Assembly (NCBI RefSeq): GCF_017744675.1
Contig: NZ_JAGIAV010000001.1
Span: 990,151 to 1,054,150 of the forward strand
Source of the DNA: Flavobacterium sp.
GTDB lineage: Bacteria; Bacteroidota; Bacteroidia; Flavobacteriales; Flavobacteriaceae
Length of the DNA: 64,000 bases
Direction: 5' to 3'
The number at the start of each line of letters is the position of its first letter. The stretch's first letter is position 1. This document shows, piece after piece, positions 43,884 to 52,776 of this stretch. Position numbers and translations under genes: made by a program. The notes below the pieces were generated by a model, which was given only the letters and a program-made list of their open reading frames with translations, searched no databases and was not told where the DNA came from.

Positions 43884-43912
43884 TTTTGTGTTTTTAGAAA
43901 GAAGTGTAAAAC

Positions 43913-44770
43913 TTATTTTCTAATATCATTATTCTGAATCAAATCGATGTATAAGTTGATCTTATCTTTCAATTCTTTTCTTGGCGTGATAAAGTCTAAG
44001 AAACCGTGCTCTAAAAGAAATTCAGCAGTTTGGAAACCTTCTGGCAAATCTTTTCCTGTAGTGTCACGTACAACACGCGGACCAGCAAAACCAATCAATG
44101 CACCTGGCTCAGAGATGTTAATATCTCCCAACATAGCGTATGATGCTGTTGTTCCTCCAGTTGTTGGATCTGTACAAAGAGAGATATAAGGTAATTTTGC
44201 TTCAGCCAATTGAGCTAATTTTACAGAAGTTTTTGCTAATTGCATTAAAGAATAAGCAGCTTCCATCATACGAGCTCCACCAGATTTAGAAATCATTACA
44301 AACGGAAGTTTGTTTTTGATAGCATGATCAATACCTCTTGCAATTTTTTCACCTACAACAGCTCCCATAGATCCACCGATGAATGCAAAATCCATACAGC
44401 AGATTACAAGTTCTCTTCCTTTAGATTTTCCTACTCCCGTACGTACAGCGTCTTTAAGATGAGTTTTTTCCATTACGTCTTTCAAACGATCTGCATATTT
44501 TTTTGTATCCACAAAATGCAGAGGGTCTTTAGAAGTCATGTTTTTGTCTAACTCAACAAATTCGTTGTTGTCAAATAAAATTTCAAAATAGGTTGCGCTT
44601 CCAATTCGAACGTGAAAATCATCTTCAGGGCTTACGAACAAATTTCTCGCTAATTCGTCAGCATCAATAATTTTTCCAGTAGGAGATTTGTACCACAATC
44701 CTTTCGGAACGTCCATCTTGTCTTCTGTAGCGGTCGTAATCCCTTTTTCTTGTCTTTTAAACCAAGCCAT
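43913..44770 (-). CDS. accD: acetyl-CoA carboxylase carboxyltransferase subunit beta, zinc ribbon degenerate
   Basis: A 285-residue AccD. The carboxyltransferase core is intact: [55 protein letters not shown], and [11 protein letters not shown]. With AccA it transfers CO2 from biotin to acetyl-CoA in fatty acid synthesis. The N-terminal zinc ribbon keeps its shape ([20 protein letters not shown], then [16 protein letters not shown]), but all four cysteines of the E. coli protein are replaced. It probably folds without zinc. It follows fbaA on the same strand, separated by a hairpin. Confidence 0.93.
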   Translation of the reverse strand: MAWFKRQEKGITTATEDKMDVPKGLWYKSPTGKIIDADELARNLFVSPEDDFHVRIGSATYFEILFDNNEFVELDKNMTSKDPLHFVDTKKYADRLKDVMEKTHLKDAVRTGVGKSKGRELVICCMDFAFIGGSMGAVVGEKIARGIDHAIKNKLPFVMISKSGGARMMEAAYSLMQLAKTSVKLAQLAEAKLPYISLCTDPTTGGTTASYAMLGDINISEPGALIGFAGPRVVRDTTGKDLPEGFQTAEFLLEHGFLDFITPRKELKDKINLYIDLIQNNDIRK

Positions 44771-44801
44771 TTTTTAAAATTTAAGATTTAAGATTTTAGA
44801 C

Positions 44802-44840
44802 TTTAGATTTTAGATTCCAGAGAGAAATCTAAAATCTAAA
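44802..44840. repeat. perfect 15-bp hairpin between fbaA and accD
   Basis: TTTAGATTTTAGATT (44802-44816) pairs exactly with 44826-44840 around a 9-base loop. It is embedded in further TTTAGA/TCTAAA repeats from about 44781 to 44855. There is no T tract. The sequence is AT-only apart from the repeated G/C, and looks like a repetitive intergenic element. Confidence 0.7.
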
Positions 44841-44855
44841 ATCATAGATCTAAAA

Positions 44856-45923
44856 TTATAGTGTATTCACATTGTTTAAGTCTGCAAAAGCTTGTTCCAA
44901 TCTTGCGTTGAATGTTACTTCGCTTTCACGTACCCATCTTCTTGGGTCATAGTATTTTTTGTTTGGAGCATCTGGACCTTCTGGGTTACCAATTTGAGAT
45001 TTCAAATAGTCAAGGTTTTTAACCATATAGTCACGGATTCCTTCAGTGTATGCAAATTGTAAATCTGTATCAATGTTCATTTTGATAACTCCGTAGCTAA
45101 TTCCTTCTCTGATTTCTTCAAGTGTAGAACCTGAACCTCCGTGGAAAACGAAATCAACTGGGTTGTGTCCTGTGTTGAATTTGTTTTGTACGAAATCTTG
45201 AGAATTTTTTAAGATTTTTGGAGTTAATTTTACGTTTCCTGGTTTGTAAACACCGTGAACGTTTCCGAAAGCAGCAGCAATTGTAAATTTAGGGCTCACT
45301 TTAGATAACTCTTCGTAAGCATAAGCTACTTCTTCTGGCTGTGTATATAATTTTGAGCTGTCAACATCAGAGTTATCAACACCATCTTCTTCACCACCTG
45401 TAATACCAAGTTCGATTTCTAATGTCATACCCATTTTGCTCATTCTAGCTAAATATTCTTTACAGATCTCGATGTTTTCTTCGATTGGCTCCTCAGACAA
45501 ATCGATCATGTGAGAACTGAATAATGGTTTTCCTGTTTCTGCAAAGTGTTTTTCAGAAGCATCTAATAAACCATCGATCCAAGGTAAAAGTTTTTTTGCA
45601 CAGTGGTCAGTGTGTAAGATTACAGTTGCACCGTAAGCTTCTGCCAAAGTATGAATATGTTTTGCTCCCGCGATTCCTCCTGCGATTGCTGCTTTTTCAC
45701 CTGCATTTGATAATCCTTTTCCAGCGTTGAATTGTGCTCCTCCGTTAGAAAATTGAATGATAACTGGCGCGTTTAGTTTTGCTGCAGTTTCAAGAACTCC
45801 GTTAATTGTGCTTGATCCAGTAACGTTTACTGCTGGAAGAGCAAAACCCTTCTCTTTCGCATAATTAAAGATCTCTTGAACTTGATCTCCTGTAGCTACT
45901 CCTGGTTTAATGTTGTGTGCCAT
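44856..45923 (-). CDS. fbaA: class II fructose-bisphosphate aldolase
   Basis: A 355-residue zinc aldolase (FbaA type). Zinc ligands: His in ILHTDHCAKK, Glu in LEIELGITGGEEDG, His in FGNVHGVYKPG and His in DFVFHGGSGS. It splits fructose-1,6-bisphosphate in glycolysis and runs in reverse in gluconeogenesis. It begins MAHNIKPGVATGDQVQ. A -7 box lies about 40 bases upstream. Confidence 0.96.
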   Translation of the reverse strand: MAHNIKPGVATGDQVQEIFNYAKEKGFALPAVNVTGSSTINGVLETAAKLNAPVIIQFSNGGAQFNAGKGLSNAGEKAAIAGGIAGAKHIHTLAEAYGATVILHTDHCAKKLLPWIDGLLDASEKHFAETGKPLFSSHMIDLSEEPIEENIEICKEYLARMSKMGMTLEIELGITGGEEDGVDNSDVDSSKLYTQPEEVAYAYEELSKVSPKFTIAAAFGNVHGVYKPGNVKLTPKILKNSQDFVQNKFNTGHNPVDFVFHGGSGSTLEEIREGISYGVIKMNIDTDLQFAYTEGIRDYMVKNLDYLKSQIGNPEGPDAPNKKYYDPRRWVRESEVTFNARLEQAFADLNNVNTL

Positions 45924-45961
45924 TTTAATTTTTTTTATAGTTGTTTTTAGTTTTTAGGTTG

Positions 45962-45969
45962 CAAAAATA
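45962..45969 (-). promoter_or_regulatory. candidate -7 box for fbaA
   Basis: TATTTTTG on the minus strand matches the consensus, with a predicted leader of about 30 bases. No TTG at the ideal distance. Confidence 0.3.
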
Positions 45970-45983
45970 AGAATTAATTAGCA

Positions 45984-48557
45984 TTAGAACGGATAATTTA
46001 TACCAAAATTTAAAACCGAGTGTCCAAAATTGTATTCTTTAAACCATCGGTCTCCCTTCTCATGTGCCGGATTATAAGTCTTAAAGCCTAAATCTAAACG
46101 AATCACAAAAAAGCTCAAATCGTATCTTAAACCAAACCCGGTACCCAAAGCAATTTCTTCTAAATCGTTTAAGTTGTCGAATCTTGCTTTTGGATCTATA
46201 ACATTATCGAGTACATTCCAGATATTTCCGGCATCTGCAAAGAGCGCTCCTTTTACATCTCCGAAAATTTTGAAACGAAATTCGGCACTTGCAGCAAGTT
46301 TCATATTAGCCTCATTAAAGTCATTTAAAGCATTTGTGCTTCCAGGACCAAGTGAGTAAGGTTGCCAAGCACGGTTGTCATTGGAACCCCCAGCATAGTA
46401 GCTTCGTGAAAACGGAATATAGTTTGAGTTCCCAAACGGAATTGCAATACCGAAGAAGCTTCTAACCGCCAGAACTTTTTCTTTTCCAAAATCCCAGTGC
46501 TTGATATAATCAAATTCAGTCTTCGCATATTCCGAGTATTCCAAGTTGAAGATCTCGTAATTGCCTCTTGAATTTTTTGGAAGATTTCCTATTTTAGAAA
46601 TGGCTGATAATAAAGTTCCTGCAGATTCTATTTTTGTTCTGAATTGGTAGAAATTGTTGTCGGCCAAATCTTTTTTTGTTGTTTTGGTAAAAGAAAAACT
46701 GGTGGCCAGAATGAAATCATTTTCAGTTAAACGAATTCTTCTTTCTTCAATGCTTTCAACTTCTTTATATTGAGCATCGGCAGATGTTAGAGCAGTTTGT
46801 CCAGTTAAAACGTCTTTTGTAAAACCTGTTGTTCCTTGAGGTATAGTTAAGTCTTTTCTTGCTTGTTCTTCTGGTGTGGTTCCCCAGTTTATAGGATTAA
46901 CGTTGTAATCTTTTCCAATTCCGTTCAAATCATCATAAGAAGACGTGTAAACATTGAAGTAATTGTCTGGGTTAAGGTTGCGGACAAACTGAGCATTTAA
47001 TAATTCCAGTTTTGCTGTATTATGACGTTTTGGTGTCCAGTTATATGAAATACCTCCTGTGAAGTTTTCTTTATCCAAACCAATATTTCGCTGTTTCGAA
47101 AAACCAGAAGATATAGAGGTATACGGAATCATACTTTTCGGAATGACTTTCTCGGTTCCAAAAGGCAATAAAATTCTCGGAAAATTCAATTTCATATCCA
47201 AACCATATTCCGAAACGTTAAAGAAATTGTTGTTTGGGTTGGCCATGTCTCTGGACGAACCAATATTTAAACGAGCCGAAATCTCAAGAGTTTCTGCTCG
47301 ATTGAATACGTTTCGAATCGTTTCAGAAACACTGGCTCCGATTCCGAAATCTTGAATGTTTGAATGTGTTACATCTAAAGTTGCTCCAAAACTGTATTTT
47401 TTTCTTGGAGTCAAATACACATTTGCAATAAGCGATTGAGCGGTAGAATCTCTTTTGTCTACTTCGTATTGAATAGATGGATAGTTGAAGATTCTTAAAT
47501 TATTTAAAGATCGAGAAGAAAGCGTTGTCCTGAAATCGGCAAAAGTGCTTCCTTTAGAAATGAAAATAGCATCGGTAATAGCGCGCGGTCTGTATTTTAA
47601 ACCTCTGTAACTGTATAAGTTAAAATTGTTATAGCTTACGCTGTCTGTTGGCTTTTTCTTAGCATTGGCAGCAGAATAATCCGTGTAGATGTTTACGTCG
47701 CTAATTTTATATAATTTAAAAGGCTCCGTGCGACTCGAATCTTTTTCCTGAATATTATTGTTGTTAATAATTAGAGTAACATCTGCTTTGGCTTTTTTTC
47801 CAATGGTGTCAATATCGAAAGTCACGTAAGTAGGCTGGAAAAAATAAGCTCCGTGATTTCTAAAGTATGTTGTTATACGGTTTTTCTCTTCTTCAAAATC
47901 GGAAGTCTTGTATTGATTCCCAGATTTTAATAAAGAAGGCTCATTATTAGTTCTGTATAAAGAGTCTAGTGCAGGCGTCATTATTTTGGTTCTGATAGTA
48001 TCCAATTTATAAGCCGGCCCTGTAGTGATATTATAATTAATTTCTGCTTTCTTTTTCCCAACGGTGTCAATTGTATAATCGGTTTGTACATTGAAATAGC
48101 CACTGTTGAAATAATAATATTTTAAACGTAATAAGGTTTTTCTAGTTTTTGAAGTGTCAATTATTACTGGTGGTTCACCTGTGTTTTTTAGAAATTCATG
48201 AATTCCTTTATAGTAAAAAGACTGGCCAAGACGGTCTACTTGTTTTGCTGAGAATATTTTAGACATACGCTCATACTTTCCAGGATTGTTTTTAAATTTT
48301 GCCTGATAAGTAGAATCTGGGTTTAAATTGGCTAAATTGTATAAATTTAATCGAAGCTTATAGCCTAATAAATTACCATTTGGTTTTTGGTACATTTGGT
48401 TAGAAGCAGTTTCGTCATTTGTAGATTTTCCGTTAACAAGAATATTATTTTTTACAAGAAGATTTTTTCCATCGGGAACTCTTTTTACGGCATTACAAGC
48501 GCAAATTAATATTGCAATTAGAAGAAATGCTATTATTTTTGTGGAATTATTTTTCAA
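45984..48557 (-). CDS. tamL: BamA/TamA-family outer-membrane lipoprotein TamL
   Basis: An 857-residue protein with a lipoprotein signal (MKNNSTKIIAFLLIAILICAC) followed by POTRA-like modules (about 25-370, including RLGQSFYYKGIHEFLKNTGEPP and YYYFNSGYFNVQTDY). The C-terminal Omp85 barrel has IPFSRSYYAGGSNDNRAWQPYSLGPG and ends NFGINYPF. A lipidated TamA is the Bacteroidota form, called TamL, which works with TamB in outer-membrane biogenesis. No ATG is available; the TTG at 48557 gives the lipoprotein signal. It is divergent from the SpoU methyltransferase with only 37 bases between. Confidence 0.88.
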   Translation of the reverse strand: MKNNSTKIIAFLLIAILICACNAVKRVPDGKNLLVKNNILVNGKSTNDETASNQMYQKPNGNLLGYKLRLNLYNLANLNPDSTYQAKFKNNPGKYERMSKIFSAKQVDRLGQSFYYKGIHEFLKNTGEPPVIIDTSKTRKTLLRLKYYYFNSGYFNVQTDYTIDTVGKKKAEINYNITTGPAYKLDTIRTKIMTPALDSLYRTNNEPSLLKSGNQYKTSDFEEEKNRITTYFRNHGAYFFQPTYVTFDIDTIGKKAKADVTLIINNNNIQEKDSSRTEPFKLYKISDVNIYTDYSAANAKKKPTDSVSYNNFNLYSYRGLKYRPRAITDAIFISKGSTFADFRTTLSSRSLNNLRIFNYPSIQYEVDKRDSTAQSLIANVYLTPRKKYSFGATLDVTHSNIQDFGIGASVSETIRNVFNRAETLEISARLNIGSSRDMANPNNNFFNVSEYGLDMKLNFPRILLPFGTEKVIPKSMIPYTSISSGFSKQRNIGLDKENFTGGISYNWTPKRHNTAKLELLNAQFVRNLNPDNYFNVYTSSYDDLNGIGKDYNVNPINWGTTPEEQARKDLTIPQGTTGFTKDVLTGQTALTSADAQYKEVESIEERRIRLTENDFILATSFSFTKTTKKDLADNNFYQFRTKIESAGTLLSAISKIGNLPKNSRGNYEIFNLEYSEYAKTEFDYIKHWDFGKEKVLAVRSFFGIAIPFGNSNYIPFSRSYYAGGSNDNRAWQPYSLGPGSTNALNDFNEANMKLAASAEFRFKIFGDVKGALFADAGNIWNVLDNVIDPKARFDNLNDLEEIALGTGFGLRYDLSFFVIRLDLGFKTYNPAHEKGDRWFKEYNFGHSVLNFGINYPF

Positions 48558-48577
48558 GTGTTTTTTAATATTTAATT

Positions 48578-48612
48578 CAAAAGTACATTATTTTATGGTT
48601 AGTAAAAACCAA
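48578..48612 (-). promoter_or_regulatory. candidate tamL promoter
   Basis: TACTTTTG (48585-48578, minus strand) is an exact -7 match. A TTG at 48612-48610 lies 24 bases further up, inside the divergent methyltransferase gene. The leader would be about 14 bases. Confidence 0.35.
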
Positions 48613-49323
48613 ATAAAGCTTATCTCTAGTTTGCATCAAAAAAAGCAGCGTTTTGCGAATCAATTATTCTTTGCTGAAGGAGTAAAAGTAATTCAAGAAT
48701 TGCTGCAATCCAATTTTGAATTAGAACATTTATACACCACATTAAATGATTTTGAAACGGTTCAAGCTTCAAAACGTACTCTTATTAATGAACAAGAACT
48801 GAAAAAAATAAGTGCTTTGTCTACTCCAAATTCTTGTTTGGCGGTTTTTAAAATTCCAGCTCCCAAAGAAACAATCAATTCGGGTCTAATTTTAGCTTTA
48901 GACGATATTAGAGATCCTGGAAATCTAGGAACTATTTTGCGTCTTTGCGATTGGTTTGGTATTAAGCAGATTGTCTGTTCTAAAGAAACAGTAGATATTT
49001 ATAATCCAAAGGTGGTACAAGCTACAATGGGGTCAATTACCAGAGTAAATGTAAGCTATGTTGATTTAAAACTTTTTCTTGCTCAAACTAAACTGCCAGT
49101 TTTTGGAACTTTTATGGACGGAGAAAATATTTATCAAACTCAATTGCCTCAGGAAGGAATCATTATTATGGGTAATGAAGCCAACGGAATTTCAGAAGAA
49201 ATTGAAAAAATAGTAACCAGCCGTCTTACAATTCCTAGATTTGGAGAGCTTCAAAAAACGGAAAGTTTAAATGTAGCTACTGCAACAGCAATTATTCTTA
49301 GTGAATTTAAACGAAATAGTTGA
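48595..49323 (+). CDS. TrmH/SpoU family RNA 2'-O-methyltransferase
   Basis: A 242-residue SPOUT methyltransferase. N-terminal substrate-binding region (KLISSLHQKKQRFANQLFFAEGVKVI), then motif 1 ALDDIRDPGNLGTILRLCDWFG, motif 2 IIIMGNEANGISEEI, and motif 3 ESLNVATATAIILSEF. It methylates rRNA or tRNA ribose using S-adenosylmethionine; the target nucleotide cannot be told. The frame runs upstream to 48541 into tamL; the ATG at 48595 is the start. It converges on porT with a 9-base gap. Confidence 0.92.
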   Translation: MVSKNQIKLISSLHQKKQRFANQLFFAEGVKVIQELLQSNFELEHLYTTLNDFETVQASKRTLINEQELKKISALSTPNSCLAVFKIPAPKETINSGLILALDDIRDPGNLGTILRLCDWFGIKQIVCSKETVDIYNPKVVQATMGSITRVNVSYVDLKLFLAQTKLPVFGTFMDGENIYQTQLPQEGIIIMGNEANGISEEIEKIVTSRLTIPRFGELQKTESLNVATATAIILSEFKRNS

Positions 49324-49332
49324 TATTTTGTT

Positions 49333-50049
49333 TTAATGAAAAGTGAAATTTATTAAAATCGCTCTGGATTTCATCGAATCGATGTTGTCTGTCCATGGAC
49401 TTGGGCCATTTTCAGGATTGTCTTTAATTAATTCATTTGTAATACCAAACATTCCCCTAACAGAAGGAGAGAAAATAAAGTATTCGGTAAAAATATCAAT
49501 ACCCAAACCAAGCTCGTAAGCTGCTGTCCATTGTTTTACTCTAAATTTCTGCTCAAAGTTGTCATCTTGAGACTTAGCATTACTCGACAAATTTAAAGTT
49601 GTAGACATACCGCCAACTAAGTATGGGCGTATGTTTCCCGTGCGTAAAGCAGAAAATTTCAATAACAAAGGAAAGTGGATATAGGTGCTGTTTACTTCTC
49701 TTAGATAATCGCTTTCTTTACTTCCTATGCCTGGAAAATAAAGATCGCGTTTAGTGTAGTACAAACCTGGTTCAAAACGCAAGTTAATATATTCCTGAAG
49801 TCTTAAATCGGCTACAACACCAACATTAAAACCGGTAGTTTTTTTAACCTGAATATCTTGTGTTACAGGGCTTTTGTAATCAAATTTAAAGTCAAAACTA
49901 TTAAAGCCTAAATAATAGCCAAAGTAAATGCGCTGCTTCTGCCAGTTTTCTAGATTGATAATAGGATCTTTGCTAAACATGTTTTTAGCAAATTGAGAAT
50001 GTCCTTTTGTCGTTAAGACCAATAAAAATAAGATTACAATTTTTTTCAT
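49333..50049 (-). CDS. porT: type IX secretion system assembly protein PorT
   Basis: A 238-residue outer-membrane barrel protein with signal peptide (MKKIVILFLLVLTTKGHSQ). Segments RIYFGYYLGFNSFDFKF, LRLQEYINLRFEPGLYY, and PLLLKFSALRTGNIRPYLVGG are characteristic of PorT (SprT), which is needed for the type IX secretion and gliding machinery. It starts 1 base after the menG/ubiE stop, a linkage seen across Flavobacteriia. The frame extends to 50112 inside menG; the ATG at 50049 begins the signal. Confidence 0.88.
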   Translation of the reverse strand: MKKIVILFLLVLTTKGHSQFAKNMFSKDPIINLENWQKQRIYFGYYLGFNSFDFKFDYKSPVTQDIQVKKTTGFNVGVVADLRLQEYINLRFEPGLYYTKRDLYFPGIGSKESDYLREVNSTYIHFPLLLKFSALRTGNIRPYLVGGMSTTLNLSSNAKSQDDNFEQKFRVKQWTAAYELGLGIDIFTEYFIFSPSVRGMFGITNELIKDNPENGPSPWTDNIDSMKSRAILINFTFH

Positions 50050-50050
50050 A

Positions 50051-50782
50051 CTATTTTTTAGATGCAGAATAAATTGTTGCGACACCAAAAGTTTGAGGCA
50101 TTGCCACAACATCTATAAACCCAGTTTTTCTCAAAATATTGTTTAAGGCTTCTCCATAAGGAAAAGCGGCAGCAGATTCGGATAGATAGCCATACGCATC
50201 ATTATCTTTAGAAAATAATTTTCCGATTAATGGCAATATATTTTTGCTGTAAAAATTGTAACCTTGTTTATAAGGAAATTTATCTGGAACAGACGTTTCT
50301 AATATAACAAAAACTCCATTTGGTTTCAAGACTCTTAAGATTTCTGCAAAACCTTTTTCTAGGTTCTCAAAATTTCTCACACCAAATCCAACAGTAATAG
50401 CATCAAAGTAATTGTCTTCAAACGGCATATTTTCAGAATCGCCTAAAACGAGTTCGATAATATTGGAAAGATTTTTTTCTTCCACTTTCTTTTTCCCAAC
50501 CTCTAGCATTCCGGCAGAAATATCCAGTCCGATGATTTTTTCAGCATTGGTTTGCGACATTAAAATAGCTAAATCACCAGTACCTGTTGCAATATCCAGA
50601 ATAACTTTTGGTTTTTTGTCTGATACGATCTTTAATACTTTTTTACGCCACTTAACGTCAATTCCAAAAGAAATTACACGATTCAAATTATCGTAATTCC
50701 CAGAAATGGTGTCAAACATTTGGGTTACTTGCTCTTTTTTACCTAAGGTAGAGTCTTTATACGGAGTTACTTTTTCAGACAT
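50051..50782 (-). CDS. ubiE: demethylmenaquinone methyltransferase
   Basis: A 243-residue class I SAM methyltransferase of the UbiE/MenG family. Hallmarks: [26 protein letters not shown], the SAM loop [42 protein letters not shown], and [11 protein letters not shown]. Flavobacteria use menaquinone, so its job is the last step of menaquinone synthesis. It is co-transcribed with porT. Confidence 0.95.
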   Translation of the reverse strand: MSEKVTPYKDSTLGKKEQVTQMFDTISGNYDNLNRVISFGIDVKWRKKVLKIVSDKKPKVILDIATGTGDLAILMSQTNAEKIIGLDISAGMLEVGKKKVEEKNLSNIIELVLGDSENMPFEDNYFDAITVGFGVRNFENLEKGFAEILRVLKPNGVFVILETSVPDKFPYKQGYNFYSKNILPLIGKLFSKDNDAYGYLSESAAAFPYGEALNNILRKTGFIDVVAMPQTFGVATIYSASKK

Positions 50783-50796
50783 TTTTTTTATTTAGG

Positions 50797-50804
50797 CAAA
50801 TATA
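50797..50804 (-). promoter_or_regulatory. candidate -7 box for ubiE-porT
   Basis: TATATTTG on the minus strand matches the consensus about 15-20 bases before the ubiE ATG. No TTG at the usual distance. Confidence 0.3.
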
Positions 50805-50885
50805 AACAATCTAGTCTAACTGTAATTGAGTTTTTTAATTTGTCAAATAAATGTTTTACAGGATTTGTTTAAAGCAAATAACAAG

Positions 50886-50952
50886 GGTATTTCTGCCATC
50901 CCTAAATCTAGGTATTTTGCCAAAATCCCTAAATCACGGTATTGTCTGATAG
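50886..50952. repeat. short direct repeats upstream of ubiE
   Basis: Two copies of CCCTAAATC with following GGTATT lie 27 bases apart (from 50900 and 50927), and a partial GGTATTT copy precedes them. They sit 105-170 bases upstream of ubiE in a 583-base gap without a gene. They may be operator iterons. Confidence 0.45.
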
Positions 50953-51203
50953 CGCTATTATGAGCAACTTTGCTAAAGTAAAAATGATTAAAGTTTTAAT
51001 GATTGATAATGTCGCTATGACTTAAACAGATGATTACTTTTTTTGCGCTGGTAATTCATTTGTTCTTGAAAGGGTTTTGTAAAGTATTGTTCTTGGGGGA
51101 AATACTATATTTAAGTGCAAAGTACGTTCTTAGGATTAAATTTGTTTTTGGAAATTTTAATTTTCTGCCTTTAATATCTTAGTGGTATTTGTTATTAGAG
51201 GCG

Positions 51204-51280
51204 TTTGAGATTTAGGTCTCAAATAACATTAAATGTTATTCAGTTTTTACAAATGTTTCTTGACATTTGTGATTTTTTTT
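51204..51280 (+). other. three consecutive small hairpins in the ubiE-folA gap
   Basis: TTTGAGA/TCTCAAA (51204-51223), AATAACATT/AATGTTATT (51222-51240) and ACAAATG/CATTTGT (51249-51270) follow each other. The last is followed by T8. On the plus strand this could be the 3' end and terminator of a small RNA. No ORF of useful length lies in the 583-base gap, and I recognise no known RNA family. Confidence 0.35.
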
Positions 51281-51333
51281 AAAACAAAAATCCTTCTTGA
51301 GCGAGTTTAGGCTTCAGAAATCAATTATTTAAA

Positions 51334-51362
51334 AACATCCTCCCTAAAAAGAGGATGTTTTT
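51334..51362. terminator. folA terminator
   Basis: A 9-bp stem AACATCCTC/GAGGATGTT with an 8-base loop and T-rich flanks on both strands lies just past the folA stop. It could also stop plus-strand transcripts from the gap. Confidence 0.8.
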
Positions 51363-51365
51363 TAT

Positions 51366-51848
51366 TTATTTTCTAATGTAAGTCTCATAGGAATAATCGT
51401 AAAGATGTTTTTCGTCTTTATAATTTTCTTCAGATTCTACCAAAATCCATTCGCTTTTATTTATTTTAGGGAAAAAAGCATCTCCATCAAAAGAATGATG
51501 AACTTTGGTTAATTCTATAATATCCGTAAATGGAAGAGCGAGATTGTAAATTTCGCCACCGCCTATCACGTAACTGTCATCATTTTCAGGGCACAAAGCA
51601 ATAGCTTTTTCAATACTGTCTACTACAATACATCCTTCTGGTTTGTAGTTTTCTTGGCGAGAAATTACAATATGAACACGGTCTGGTAATGGTTTAGGGA
51701 AACTCTCAAAAGTTTTTCTTCCCATAATAATATGATGACCAGTAGTAAGCGATTTAAATCTTTTAAAATCATTTGGCAAATGCCATACTAATTTGTTGTC
51801 TTTTCCAAGTGCATTATTTTCGGCTGCAGCCGCTATCATTATAATCAT
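51366..51848 (-). CDS. folA: dihydrofolate reductase
   Basis: A 160-residue DHFR. Hallmarks: MIIMIAAAAENNALGKDNKLVWHLPNDFKRFKSLT (substrate and NADPH loop), HHIIMGRKTFESFPKPLP, and the GGGEIYNLALP signature. It regenerates tetrahydrofolate, which thymidylate synthase (encoded about 1 kb away on the same strand) consumes. It follows the 2TM-domain gene by 10 bases. Confidence 0.96.
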   Translation of the reverse strand: MIIMIAAAAENNALGKDNKLVWHLPNDFKRFKSLTTGHHIIMGRKTFESFPKPLPDRVHIVISRQENYKPEGCIVVDSIEKAIALCPENDDSYVIGGGEIYNLALPFTDIIELTKVHHSFDGDAFFPKINKSEWILVESEENYKDEKHLYDYSYETYIRK

Positions 51849-51858
51849 CGTATACTAA

Positions 51859-52203
51859 CTAAATTTTATTTTCATTTTCTTCATTAATAGAAGATTCGAG
51901 CTGACTGATTCTTTTTTGCTGTAAAGCAACTAATCGGTCAATTTGTTCTCTTTCCCATTTTTTATTCATAAAACGGTCAGTTATATACACTTTTATAAAA
52001 TGCAGAATAAAAATGAAAAGCCAAATTGTAACACCCCAGATGCACCAATTTTGAGTTGTGCCTTCTCCAAATCCAAAAAATTTATTAGCAACAAATAAAA
52101 ATAAACTTCCAAGGAGGAAAAGAACAAAATGAAAATATAAGATCTTTTTTTGTCTTAATCGGCGTCTAGCGTATTCGTATTGTTCGTGTACTTCTTTTTC
52201 CAT
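51859..52203 (-). CDS. 2TM domain-containing membrane protein
   Basis: A 114-residue protein with two helices (FVLFLLGSLFLFVANKFF and GVTIWLFIFILHFIKVYI) between a basic N terminus (YEYARRRLRQKKILYFHF) and a C-terminal coiled-coil (KKWEREQIDRLVALQQKRISQLES). This matches the Bacteroidota 2TM domain, which is also found fused to LytTR-type histidine kinases. On its own its function is unknown. It precedes folA closely and may be co-transcribed. Confidence 0.85.
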   Translation of the reverse strand: MEKEVHEQYEYARRRLRQKKILYFHFVLFLLGSLFLFVANKFFGFGEGTTQNWCIWGVTIWLFIFILHFIKVYITDRFMNKKWEREQIDRLVALQQKRISQLESSINEENENKI

Positions 52204-52443
52204 AAAGCTAAAAATGAGATCATAAAATTAAAATTTATTTTCGAAAGTCCATATTTTGGATATGGAATATTTGCTTTTAAATGATCTAAGAATTTGAAAA
52301 ACAAAATTTTAACTGCTTTAAATTACAGATAAAGCGAAAATAATATGCTGTTTTTGGTATTATCATAAATCGGTTCTAGCAGTTGCTAGTGTTTCGTTGA
52401 ATTTAATTAATTTTAGATGTATAAATCTAAAAACGAAATAGTT

Positions 52444-52740
52444 ATGTCTTTGAAGAAACAATTTGTGAAAACGAAACCGGTATGTAAAGTGACGTTTTCA
52501 ATAGATGCTAAAGATGCAAATACGGCAGCAGTTGTTGGAGATTTCAATAATTGGAATGCCGAAGAAGGAACTTTAAGTAAATTGAAAAATGGAACTTTTA
52601 AAGCAACTTATGACTTGGTTAAAGATGCTATATACGAATTTAAGTATCTGATTGACGGAAATTATGTAAATGATCCAGAAGCTGATTCTTATAAATGGAA
52701 TGATTTTGCTGGAAGCGAAAACAGTGTTTTAGTTGTATAA
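52444..52740 (+). CDS. CBM48/AMPK-type glycogen-binding domain mini-protein
   Basis: A 98-residue single-domain protein. The sequence VCKVTFSIDAKDANTAAVVGDFNNWNAEEGTL, then YEFKYLIDGNYVNDPEADSYKWNDFAGSENSVLVV, is the isoamylase N-terminal / AMPK beta glycogen-binding fold, with the Trp of NNW as a likely sugar contact. No catalytic domain is attached. It may bind glycogen or starch-like polymers or regulate an enzyme. The upstream TTG at 52417 is ignored; ATG at 52444 begins MSLKKQFVKTK. Confidence 0.85.
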   Translation: MSLKKQFVKTKPVCKVTFSIDAKDANTAAVVGDFNNWNAEEGTLSKLKNGTFKATYDLVKDAIYEFKYLIDGNYVNDPEADSYKWNDFAGSENSVLVV

Positions 52741-52742
52741 AA

Positions 52743-52773
52743 AAATCCGCTTTAATTTAAAGCGGATTTTTTG
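52743..52773. terminator. bidirectional terminator between the CBM48 gene and thyA
   Basis: A perfect stem AAATCCGCTTTAA/TTTAAAGCGGATTT with T6 on the plus strand lies between convergent genes. Confidence 0.85.
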
Positions 52774-52776
52774 TTT

